Made by a program: the position numbers and the translations under genes. 64,000 bases of DNA from Cyanoderma ruficeps. Lineage: Eukaryota > Chordata > Aves > Passeriformes > Timaliidae. Position 1 is the first letter of the stretch. Each line of letters starts with the position of its first letter. The notes under the pieces were generated by a model. That model was not told the origin of the DNA, made no database searches, and was given only the letters and a program-made list of their open reading frames with translations. The stretch is taken from assembly GCA_008694505.1 (NCBI GenBank), contig VZDJ01000624.1, forward strand, positions 97,759 to 161,758. Reading direction: 5' to 3'. Below are positions 49,570 to 60,204 of this stretch, piece by piece.

Positions 49570-50200
49570 TAATTAGGTTGGAAGAACTTGGGTGACTTTC
49601 AAGTCCAACCTCTTTCTCAAAATAAGACCACCTATGAGATATAAACAGATTATTCAGAGCTTTGTCCAGTCAGGACCTGAGAACTTCCAAGGATAGAGAC
49701 CTCACAGTCTCTCTGGAGAGTGTCTTCCAGTGTCTGACTTCTCTCAGATTGAAATTGTCTCTTTTCCTTCTTCCATGTGCAGCTGTAAAGAGCTTCACTT
49801 GTTTCTTTTTTTATTACACTTGTAGTCATTGAAAGGCTGGAGTTAGATGGCCCCAAAGCTGTTTCTTTTCCAGGTTCAACAAATCCCATTCCCACAGCTT
49901 CTCCTCCCACAGCAAATGATCACTACCGGATCATCCTAGTAGCTCCCTGATCAATATCTTGCTCGTATGGCAGATCTCAAACTGCTCACAGTATCCCAAC
50001 ATGATCTGACAGGTCTGGGGTGGCGAGAAAACTCCTGTTCTTGACTGACTGGTTGTGCTGTCTTCAGCACAGCTCTCTTCAACAATGTGTTATTGGCTTC
50101 CTTTGCAGACAGAGGACAGTCCTGGGTGTCCCATGAGGTCTCTAGAAAACCTCTACATTGCAGCTGCTCCACAAACAATAATGTGTAGCCTGTAAAATTG
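49570..50200 (-). mobile_element. CR1 LINE fragment, older or distinct subfamily
   Basis: Antisense CR1-type 3' sequence: TTAGGTTGGAAGAACTTGGG, CAAGTCCAACCTCTTTCTC, AGAACTTCCAAGGATAGAGACC, CTCTGGAGAGTGTCTTCCAG, and further on CCTTTGCAGACAGAGGACAGTCC. The order follows the CR1 3' UTR, but the wording differs from the other pieces, so it is another subfamily. Both ends are approximate, and no reverse-transcriptase motif is clear. Confidence 0.75.
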
Positions 50201-51164
50201 TAGGCACTAATAATGCAAAGCCATACCATATAAGTACAAAAAGCTATACATACTATCAAAGAAAAACCGCTGATTTCACCAAAGTGCCACTCTCAGAATA
50301 ACCAGTTTTATGTGCTGTTCTCCATATACTTTGAAACAATGAAAAAGTTGCAAATTGTTTTAGGTCTGTGATTTTATACAGACTAATGTACATTATACAT
50401 ATGCTTTGATGAACTTCCTGTTTATCCTTCGTATATAATAACAAAGAAAATTAAAGCATACATGACATATTTACTTTCAGCTTTAATTGAAAATGAGAAA
50501 ACAGTATAAATCCTCTGACACTGTTTTTGTATTTTAACCTTGTTGGTTTGAAAATCATTTAACAGTTGCTTTTAATCACCTTTAACATCCCACCTTGAAC
50601 ACGCTGAATCTTGTACTGTACTGAAAAGCAAAGCCTCATTGTAGACAGCTGTACTCTATGGTGCTACTTTGTATGTAAATAAAACTGACAGAATAAAGGA
50701 AGACAGAGAATGTGTAATTCATTTGTCTTTCAGGACCTCTACAGAAAAGACACAGTGCCTGTTACTGAATCTTATTTAAATAACATGGAAAAATTTAATA
50801 GCTAGTGTCATGCTCAGCACAGAAGATAAATGTTGACTACACGTATCATCATATATGATGAGAGCACAGCTGACCTGATACATCCAGGAGTTACAGCACA
50901 ACCTGATACAGAGAAAGGAACTCCATCTAGCAAGTGGAATAGCTGTACAATCACAGTGAGTGCCTGAGGTGAGGAGTGCTCTGAAGAGATCCCAGCTCCC
51001 ATTCTAAAACTGGTTACATCAGGTCCTGTTACCGTGGAAGGAATTGCATTTGAAAATAAAGATACTTGATCCTAAACCAAACCAATTGCTGACATGTATT
51101 TATAGTCAGACACAACGTTTCCTTTTTTGTGCTTCTTCCTCTTTTTTATTCTCTGTTTTAATTA
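50201..51164. other. AT-rich intergenic DNA, no gene seen
   Basis: Just under 1 kb with no recognised gene or mobile element. Confidence 0.65.
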
Positions 51165-51169
51165 ATAGT

Positions 51170-51862
51170 TGTCCTGGGTTATAATGTCTATTCAATTTCA
51201 TCTGCTGAAAAAAACAGTTGGGGGCGGGTGCCTTTTGATAATGGCCCAACAGTTAATATCAGGTAGAGCATTGTTCTTATCTTTCTTCATAATGGGCCAT
51301 TAACACTCTTCCCAAGCTGTCTCCCTTTCCCAACACGTACCCACATCCTATCATACCTATTGTGAGATGCTCCACCCAGTGGGAGGAGCCAGCCATTCTT
51401 ACCTGGATAAAGCTGGAACTTTAAACCAGCACAGGGTCTTGTTTCATCCAATTACCAGAGGAAGGCTGGACCCTTCTCAGCACCTCAGGACCCTTTCCTT
51501 TCTGCTACTGGATCATTTCTGCCTCAGCAAAGCCGTACCTGCCATTCCAGGAGGACTCACTTTTGGACTGCTTCTGACACCCTGACTAACAAGGTTGTAG
51601 CTTTGACCCTGTCAGGGCTTTCCAAAATTGTTGTTTGTTTGTTTGCTGGTTTGGTGGGGTGGTTTTGTTTTTTTTTTTTCTTTTCTACCACATTTGTATT
51701 CTTATATTCTTAGTAAAAAGCTGTTATTCCTACTCCCAAATCTTTGCCTGAGAGCCGTTAATTGCAAAATTAGAACTTGGCGGGGGGTGAGGGGTTTACA
51801 TCCTCTATTCTAAGGGGAACCCCAGTTTCCCTGGCAGATACCTGTCTTTCTAAACCAAGACA
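51170..51862 (+). mobile_element. Solo LTR, family B copy 2
   Basis: A 693-bp LTR beginning TGTCCTGGGTTATAATG and ending AAACCAAGACA. It has perfect 5-bp duplications ATAGT (51165-51169 and 51863-51867). It shares TGTGAGATGCTCCACCCAG, the ACCTGGATAAAGCTGG TATA-like block and the repeated GGACCCTT motifs with 14894-15443, but is longer in the 3' part (TTGCCTGAGAGCCGTTAATTGC...), which copy 1 lacks. A GTTT microsatellite and a T-run lie inside near 51633-51682. No internal retroviral sequence adjoins it. Confidence 0.9.
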
Positions 51863-51867
51863 ATAGT

Positions 51868-54800
51868 TCATAGCATCTACCCAGAGAGGTTGTTTATTCC
51901 TTATGGAATAACAAGTAACCTTAAGTAAGAGTAACCTTCTGCTCCTGAAACAACAGTTTTTAGCAGATATTCTGCGGTACTTCTGTGTCAACAGACGTAT
52001 TTTTTCTCCATCAAAAGCTAATCATCTTGTATATGTTAAAAAGCCCATAATGCTAGGCATTAAAAAAAAATTAAAAAAAAAAATAAAGCTGAGTTAAAAC
52101 AGGTTACCCAGCATTGTGTCTTTCAGGTTTTTAATATCTCTGAGCATAATTACTCCTAAACCTTTCTGAGCAAACTGTCCAACTTTTTAGCCATTCTACA
52201 GTACAAAACTATTTTCTTAGGTTTAAATGGAATTTCTTGTGTGTGTGTAGTCAAGAATCATAGGTTCAATTTCCAATTGTGCCAGACTTTCTCTGTAAAT
52301 CACTTTCTGAGACAGGCTTCTGTGAAGCAGAAAAAGTGGTATCTAGTCACTCAGACTTGTGTCACAGGATATTTCTATTAGATTTTAAAGTACTTATTAA
52401 GCTCTGAAAACTTAGTTGAAATGAAGAGTTTTAGCAAGATGAAAAAAAGTTACAACATCCTTTGTTTCCAGGAAATGGTATTTCAAAGATGGTGTGAATA
52501 GAGATTCACCACACTTCTACAGAAAAACCAGAAAAAACATTCACCAAAAAACTCTAACTCCTTGCTCTCCAGTAGATAATTAACTGGGTCATTCAGAGTT
52601 CTAGTGCAAGTAACATTTTCAGAAACAGAAAACAATGAGCAGGTGTTTGTTTTTGTTTGTTTTTTTTTTTTCTGCTTCATTCACTAACCAAAATCATTAG
52701 AATGAAAAAATCTTGATATTATGTAAATCGTGAAAATAACATAAAAGTTTACTATGTTATCAAAAATATTACTATCTAAACCCTACTTCTAGAATACACA
52801 TTCTAAGAATTTACATTTTTTTAGATTGATCTGGATAGGGTGATGTGTTTATATATGCAATTTGTATACATATACACTAGAGCTTCATTAACTGTATTTG
52901 CAGGGAAAGGTAACCTACCCTCCTCTGTTGCCCTCCTCCAATGACCATTCTGTCCTGACTTTGAAATATCTGTACAGTGGCATTGAGGCTATGCTAGAAG
53001 TCACTAGCTGCGGCAGGTGAGTGCCACTCCCTTGTCACTCCCTGGCCTGTGGCCTGACTCTGGGTATGATTAACTCCCTGCAAAAGTAGGTAAATCAAGA
53101 GATGCAACCCTGCAAATTTTTAATTCCTTCCTCAAGTTATATACCAACATAAAAATAAAAGCATTAGTTGTTGCTTTTTCCCATTTTGGCTACATCAGGT
53201 CTAAGTGGCCTGCAGTCTATCTGAGGTGGCACATCAAGGTAGAACACTAAAGGAAAATTAACATTCTCCATACAGAGTAAAAAACGGTCAATGCTACCAA
53301 TAAATTTTCAATTTGAATAAAAGCATTTTGGTCAGTTATGATGACATAGGAACTCAACTCTAAAACTAAGTTGAAACTTATACTTCTGGACCATTTCCAA
53401 GTTTTTCACTTTAGCTTTTCGAGCAATTTCAACTTATCACTCACATTTACTTGCAGAGGAACCAGCTTTTGCTTGTGGGAACAGAAGGAACGGATCCATT
53501 GAGGGATACAGGGAACATTAAAAAGATGCTTTGTGTTTGAAGAATAGCATGATGCAAACTACAAATTACTACTATAATAATAAAAAAATTCTCTATTTTA
53601 TGCACTGAATAAGATTTTAATTAGAGTCCTTCATCTAAAATAGATTTATATACCTCAAGTTACAAAGCTCCCATGAATAGATTCCAGGTTAAATTATGAC
53701 AGTTTTATTGAAGAAACATTTGCTGTCATGCAAATGGAAAGGCAGCTTCTTATGCAAAAAATGGTAAAATTTGTTGTGAAACTACAAAATTTTTAGATAT
53801 TTTTACAAAATGTAAAAAGGTTATTATTCTTCCGTGTTTAGCATCAGTTGCACAAGTAAAAAAAACCTGACATAGTTATATCATCTCTGGGAATTTTGTC
53901 ATTGTCTGTATTTCCAGAATAGCCATGATATTGTTTCCATCCACAATTCTGTTGCCTTTTCCCCATGTGGGGATGTTTTATTCTGAGCATCCTGTTTAAA
54001 ATCAATGGCCAAGTAAAGTATTTCTCCAGGCAGGAAAAAGATAACAGGATTTGATATTTGCTAGATGTTATCATTGCACATAAGAAGCTAGAAGGACGGA
54101 AAAAATTTCTAAAGTTACAGAGACATTGTATAGGGTTTTTTGTAATCTTAGTACAAATCAAATTCACAACATGAATAGATCCTTCCTGTGCTATGTAATT
54201 ACATTACAGGCATTTAATTGAAACTTAATAGAAATGAAATTTTGCCTAGCATAGACATGTTCTGAAACTCAGCAGGAGGGCACTAGCTTATTAAAAATGT
54301 TCTTCATCTATCTAACACTTCAGGAAATAAATATGTTTTGTTTTGAAGTACTCTTTATCATATAAAATCAAATCATAATCATAAAACTAAGATATTTGCA
54401 GTTAAATGCAATAATAAATAAGTTGAATTTTACAAATATGACCCATTGAATTATAAAGGTGAAAGCAAGGGTTTAACTTTGACTGTGTTTGGGTGAAACA
54501 CCCCCCATACAAGCAGAAAATTTAGTTATTGGCTAGGGAAGCAACTGATTTTACTCACATACAAAATACATTTACTGCAAAAATAAATACTTTAGTAGAT
54601 AATTTGATATATTGTTTTGGGGAAGTAATTTTAAAAATTACAAACTAGGTTGAAAACTCCAAGGCATACTTCCCTTCCAGAGAGGACCATAAATATTTCC
54701 TGGAAACAGGATTGTGTAGCAGTGTGTTTTGCACAGAGAAGAACTAACAAATGTACAGTACCAATTTCTGTTGAGCAATAAGAAAATGCTCTGCAAGGTT

Positions 54801-55300
54801 TTGAAAACATTGCTAAGTTAGCAAAACCCTCTGGGCCCGAAAATCCAAGTTAGAACATATTCCATTTTAATTGTTCCATTAATTGTTCCATATTCCATTT
54901 TAATTATTCTCTTGAATATCTGTATATCTACAAATGACCTCAAGTTAAAGAATTAGCTAAAGATGTTTCCGTATGCCACACTAGCATTTATCTGGAGATG
55001 CTACTAGCCAAAAAAAAAGAACCTCCTTAAAACATTTGGTCAGTTTATATTAAGTAAAAATTACCTCTCTCAAAGAAACTGCAGATATGCACTTGTGCAT
55101 TGCGTCCAACTGGAGAAAAACTGACTTCATTTCTGTGAGTTGTCAGGAAGGGGTTAAACACAGAACTCAAATTCAGAGCAAAATATCACAAAGTTGCTGA
55201 TGTAGGAACTCACTCCTAAGGAGGCAACATATAAACTGCACCATTTACTCACCAATTAATCCAAAGAGATAACATTGACATTAGTTCCAGCAGGAGATGC
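51868..55300. other. AT-rich intergenic DNA, no gene seen
   Basis: About 3.4 kb with no gene recognised. A-runs lie near 52062-52084 and a T-run near 52659-52671. The stretch around 52910-53060 is richer in GC (CTGCGGCAGGTGAGTGCC) and may be a decayed repeat I cannot name. A small ATTGTTCCATTA duplication occurs near 54869-54893. Confidence 0.6.
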
Positions 55301-55309
55301 TTGCCTGCC

Positions 55310-56406
55310 CACTTTCCAGGTGGTAAAAACTAGGTTTGCAGCTACCAAACACCAGGACAGAGGAAATAAATGGGAGGTAAAATAAAAAAAAAAAAAATTA
55401 AGGATTTTTTTTTCCTGTTGTTTTCTTCTGCATTGGGGTTGTGTAGCCAAGCTTTGGTAGCAGGGGTGCTACAGGGGTGGCTACTGTGAGAAGCTGATCG
55501 AAGCTTCCTCCATATCTGGTAGACCCAATCTGAAGGGGCTCCAAAGATGGATATGCCATTACCCATGACTGGGCCAAGTAGAAGTGGTGGTAACACCTCT
55601 GTTATATCAAATTTAGAGAAGAAACAGAAAAAAAAAGTTTTTGAACGGAAGTAATTGACGACAGAAAAGAGTGGAGTGAGAATTTGTGAGAGGAGTCTGC
55701 AGACACCAAGGTCAGTGGAGAAGGAGGGGGAGAAGTGCTCCAGGCACCGGAGGTGAGATTCCCCTGCAGCCCGTGGTGCAGTCCATGGTGAAGTAGCTGT
55801 GCCCCTGCAGACCATGGAGGTCCATGGGGATGCAGAGATCCACCTGCAGGTGAGTGCCTGAGAGGAGACTGTGGCCCAGTGGGAGGCACGTAGAGTGAGA
55901 GGGTTCTTGAAGGTGTTGAAGGACTGCACCCTGTGGACAAGTGACCCATGCTGCTCCAGTCTGGGGAGGGCTGTTGCCCAGGGGATGCACTCCCATAGAA
56001 GTTCATGGAGAACAATGACGGAGGCCCCACAGTGGAGTGAGGGAAGCTGCTGTGGGAGAGACAACGTGTGATGAACTGACTATAACCCCCATTTCCATTT
56101 CCCTGTGCTGCTGGGGAAAAAGGTAGATCTGGGATGGATGGAGGAGTGGAGGGAAGGCGATTTGAAAGTTTTATTTTACTTCTCATTATCCTGCTGTGAT
56201 ATTGTTAGCAAAGAATTCGATCAATATCTCTAATTCTAGACTGTTGTGCCCATGATGGTATTTGTTGTGCCCACGATGGAACGATCTCTCTCAGTCACCA
56301 TCTCAATTCATGAATCCTTCATTATATTTTCTCTCTCCCATTGTGGAGGGGAGTGATAAAGTGGCTTTGGTGGATGCTTGGAATCCTGACAGCATCAAAC
56401 CACTAA
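55310..56406 (+). mobile_element. Long passerine-type ERV LTR (TguLTR5-like)
   Basis: The succession GTGAGAAGCTGATCGAAGC, GGGGCTCCAAAGATGGA, GTGGTGGTAACACCTCTGT, TCAGTGGAGAAGGAGGGGG, CCCCTGCAGCCCGTGG, CCATGGAGGTCCATGG, AGACAACGTGTGATGAACTG, TTTACTTCTCATTATCCTGC and GGAGTGATAAAGTGGCTTTGG matches a very common songbird LTR as I remember it. That LTR ends ...CAACCCACCACA, and here the end reads CAAACCACTA. The + strand is sense. The 5' boundary is approximate and no duplication was found. It includes an internal GTTGTGCCC(A)TGATGG duplication near 56243-56279. Two minus-strand frames of 240 and 194 codons (55342-56064 and 55602-56186) lie wholly inside and are antisense chance frames of this GC-rich LTR. 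Confidence 0.75.
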
Positions 56407-57933
56407 ATTTTGAAAAACGGACCCAAATGTCATCCTGTCTTACACAATGCAAGACTTAAAAGCTTTTAGCTTCTTGAAGGAAGAGGGACCTAGCCAATGC
56501 CTAAAACCATAGATTTGCCCTAACAAAGGAATGGTGAGTCCCTGCAATACAGCTTGGAGAGAAGACAAACAATAATATAGAGCCCACACGCAAGATAAAT
56601 GTTTACACATTTAAACTTATGTTTGCCTGCCTGCTTAAGCCCCATAAAAAATGCTTTCACATGGTAAAATGAGTCATATAGTCTGTTCAATACTCAAAGC
56701 AGCCCACATTCTCACAGCACACTTTAAGTGGTTCTAAGTATGTGAAACAGGTAAAAATTGGACACCTGAGGTGCATGTGGACAACTCCCACCAGCAGTGA
56801 GGAGGTTTTGTTTTTCACTGCTACTCTCCATGTAAAAGGAGTTCATAAGGAACTGCTTAGAAGAAACCACAGGCAATGGAATTCATTGGTGTCTAAGTGA
56901 CAGCAGAGGCCACAGCAACAGCAATGCAAACCTGTCTATTTATTTGAAGAAGGACTCTTTACCTCTCTCTCTATTTCTATTGCATGGATATTCTTATTTT
57001 TGTTAGTTCTATAATATGTAGAAAGGACCATAATTAGTTTTAATTATTCCATAAGCTTTGCTTAGGTTTTTGAAACCTCCTGGTTCTGACCTTCTTCACT
57101 TTTATTCAGGCAAAGTTTCTTTTCCAAGATAAAGGGAAGTTTCTCTGAATGAACAGAATAGGATTGGGCAGAACAAACTACAGCTGAACTACTTGTTCAT
57201 GGTGAAATTCACTGTTGACTCAGAATAAAATTCTTTTTATATCTAGCAGCAAAGATTTTTTATTGTTATTTTCTTGAGTTATTTTTCTCCGTAATGACCA
57301 TATTGAATTAGCATATTTGTTTACTATTTTTTCTATTGTAATTCTATACAGGGTACCCATCCAAATGAAGAAGAATAATACACAATGCCACTTTCAAGAC
57401 TCTGCAGAATTATTGAAACTTTTAGCAAACCAAAAGTTACTAAACACATCTGTTGAAATTCAACATCTCCTGGCCTCTCTACACTACAGCACTTCTAGAA
57501 TCCAAGTCAGTTTTGTGATTTCTATAAACAATGGAGAGCAATTTCTCTAGAACAGGTACCTCCTACATCTGAGGATGGCCCCAGGGTGCCATTCATGCTA
57601 GGGTGAAGTAATGGTAAAAGGAACAGAATTTTTCTCTTTTTCAGCAGTTGGCAGAACTTCCAGGGGAGCAAGAATATGCCCTGGAAACTTAGACAACTAA
57701 AGAACACTAAAAAAGTACAGAAAAACTACTGTAGTGGAAAGAACTTAGGCAAAACTTGATCATGGTACCCCAAAAAAGCATGACACTTCAGCTAAAGAAA
57801 ATCTAAAACTTCAACACTTCTTATAAGTCAATCCCAATAAAGTCTACCTTAAAAATGCTTTAAATAAGACAAAGTATCATAGAATTATGACAGGTCTTTG
57901 TAGTCTCTGTGCAAGTCAATTATACACTGATAT
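56407..57933. other. Intergenic DNA, one exon-like interval
   Basis: About 1.5 kb with no confident gene. The interval 57352-57555 looks exon-like and is listed separately. Confidence 0.55.
57352..57555 (+). other. Exon-like interval with splice-site-like edges
   Basis: The left side has a pyrimidine-rich tract (CTATTTTTTCTATTGTAATT) ending in CTATACAG before GGTACCC, a good 3' splice-site match. The right edge reads AACAG followed by GTACCT, a plausible 5' splice site. The 204-bp interval has no frame open from edge to edge. The best frame gives VPIQMKKNNTQCHFQDSAEL and continues to a stop at 57548-57550. It could be a non-coding exon, a terminal coding exon, or coincidence. No neighbouring exon was recognised. 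Confidence 0.15.
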
Positions 57934-57939
57934 AAGCTA

Positions 57940-58566
57940 TGTGGTGGTGTGTTCTGTACAATAAGTTTGCTGTAAGTCTAGGGTTGCACAAAATGGCTTT
58001 TCTTTGTACCCTTGTTCAGTTTGCTGTACCCCAGTTTCTCTTTGTAACCCTAAGTTGCTACTTTTCCCCACAGCCTTCTCCAGATACAGCTCCTGATTGG
58101 TTTGCTTTTCCCGCCTTGGCTGCCTGTCCATCAGGTGTCAAGAGACTTTCCCGCCCTGTCAGTCACCCCAAGACCTGTCCCCCAAGTCCAGAAGCTTCTG
58201 AGAGGAATCTCTGGTGACTGGCTGGGTTGGAACCTTTCCCCTCCTATCTCCATGTATGTCAGTGTATGTTATGTTAACAACCACTCCATATTGTACCCCA
58301 TTGGCTCTGTTCCTACCCTCCCTGACATCCCACCTTCTGTAACAAAACCCTCTCTCTCCTCGTGTTCGGGGTCACTCTTGAGGCACCGGACACGAGGTGA
58401 GGGGTCTGTGCTGATCCCAATAAACCCAGTTTCGCTCTAAGCCTCTGGAGTGTCCCTCCTTTCTCCTCTTGCCATCGTCTTGCTGACGCTTCCCAGTTGC
58501 TGAACCCCAAGGACTGCTGCGGTGTCGGGGCTGGCTGTGCCGAGGGTAATACCACACACCGCAACA
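57940..58566 (+). mobile_element. Solo LTR, ERVK-like
   Basis: A 627-bp LTR beginning TGTGGTGGTGTG and ending CACACCGCAACA, so the termini form inverted repeats with a few mismatches. The flanks AAGCTA (57934-57939) and AAACTA (58567-58572) match at five of six bases, consistent with a 6-bp target duplication carrying one mutation. AATAAA at 58419-58424, followed by CCCAGTTTCGCTCTAAGCC, gives a + sense. CpGs are abundant (GTGTTCGGGG, CACCGGACACGAGG), which argues for a recent insertion. Frames on either strand here have no viral motif. Confidence 0.75.
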
Positions 58567-58572
58567 AAACTA

Positions 58573-59115
58573 CATAGCCAATTTAATAGAAAAGCAAATT
58601 TTATTTCGCTACAAAAAGTGATCTCGGACAGCCACAATCAAAAGGAGCAATGTCGATTCCTGGAATCGGCATTGGGTGAACCCAAATTCGGCCTCTATCT
58701 CACCGAACCTGTCCCGTTCACAATTTGGCATCTGAGGGATGATTTTCATACAGTTTTTCCATTAAAGCAAAGTCTCTGTCCACTTTTGCTCAATTCACAT
58801 ATTCATGTAATTTTTTTTTGTTGCTACTAGTTTTCGAAACTGTTTTCTGGGCAGGGCTGAAGGTTTGATTTGATTTCCGAGAACCTGGTATTGGGATGCA
58901 CACAATTGATGACTTTGATTGCCTTATCTCAGATGTGTATCAGGTGTCAATCCCCGGGGTGTAGTCCTGTCCACCCTTGTGAATGGCCCACCTCTGACCA
59001 AGCCACTCTTTTTCTGTTGTAAATTCCGAATCCACCCTGTCGCCTGCCCGTGTTTTACAACTGGAAATCAGTCTTCTTTTCAGCTGCCTGAGGATTTTTT
59101 TACAATTTCTGGAGA
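58573..59115 (-). mobile_element. CpG-rich segment, possibly retroviral, unidentified
   Basis: I cannot name this, but it is unlike the surrounding AT-rich DNA. It is dense in CpG (TTTCGCTAC, ATCTCGGAC, GTCGATTCC, CACCGAACC, CCCCGGGG, ATTCCGAATCC, GTCGCCTGCCCG), as expected of a recently inserted element. On the minus strand it ends with GTAGCGAAATAAAATTTGC, an AATAAA in an LTR-like setting. Upstream of that is a short frame (59131 to 58940) whose end reads WAIHKGGQDYTPGIDT. A perfect CGATTCC-T-GGAATCG inverted repeat lies at 58654-58668. It could be an LTR or 3' leader of a retrovirus-like element into which the neighbouring LTR inserted. Boundaries are approximate. Confidence 0.35.
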
Positions 59116-60204
59116 CCTTAGTTTTAAGCACGAATTATTTTATATCATATACCACATACATACAGGTGTTTTAAGTGTAAAAAAAATAATTTGTGTCTGG
59201 AGAATCACACTCATCTTTTGGTACTGTGTCATCTGTTGCAGTATTTATATCTCCACTGCATATCTAAACGAAAAAGTGAAAATTCAGCAGTTTTTCAGTT
59301 TTTTCTCTTTCCATATTTTTATGTATATGTAGTTATTACAATGAAAACCATCTTTGCTTTTATTGATATGGCTACATGTCATCCATTAACAAACAAGTTT
59401 CACTACATAACCACATTTATCTATTTTAGATGTAATACTGCATCCTGCCTTCCAAATTACACAATAACCATGTTAAACACCATAGCTTTATTATATTTTT
59501 AAAGAATAGAATAATTCATAAAAGTGACAAACAGTAATCATGCATTTAAGATGAGTCAAACAGACATTCTCCTTCAGCTGAACTTTCTGGTGACAATCTT
59601 TGAGATTGACAGATTAAAAGTGATTCATAATTGTCAGAATTGTATCATTTGCTGAGCAAAATAAGAATAAAAACGTTGCAGATAACTCTCTGTGGGCTTA
59701 AATGGCAGGTTATCTTCCTATAGCCACTGTCAGTTAAGTTAATAATGTCATAATCTGTCTTCTCTGTCAGGTGTAAATGTCTTTAGCATGTCAATAACGA
59801 GTTTGCCATGATGTCTTGCCTATATTTAAGACCATATATTGATTTCATGCTTGGTGAAGAATAGCACATACATGAGCCCCATATTTTGTTGTAGGATGGA
59901 ATGTCAAATAAACTAAACTAAAGTTTTACAGTCTTGTGAAAAAGTAGTAAAAATGGAAGGCCTTGGCAGCTATCAAGATAGCCAAAGCTTTTAAAACCAA
60001 AGCTTTTACAAGTAATGATCCCATGTTGTTATTTCACTTGTGTGAAATTGTGGTAAAACTGACATTCCTTGTAGAAGTAAGAATTTATTACTTTGTTATC
60101 TATCAGTTATCTATGTAATGGCAATCAATGAAAAGGAATTGATCCCCAAAAATTAAAAAGAGAGAGAGCTTCCACAAAATTTAAATTGCCAACATTACTA
60201 TGTT
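59116..60204. other. AT-rich intergenic DNA, no gene seen
   Basis: About 1.1 kb with no gene or repeat recognised. A GAGAGAGAG run lies near 60160-60168. Confidence 0.65.

Noticed and set aside
54275..54292. CTCF-like CAGCAGGAGGGCAC
   Set aside because: Spacing is one base too long for the CTCF core, so it does not fit the motif.
55342..56186. Minus-strand open frames of 240 and 194 codons
   Set aside because: They overlap each other in different frames and run antisense through a GC-rich LTR of a common songbird type. No known domain is visible.
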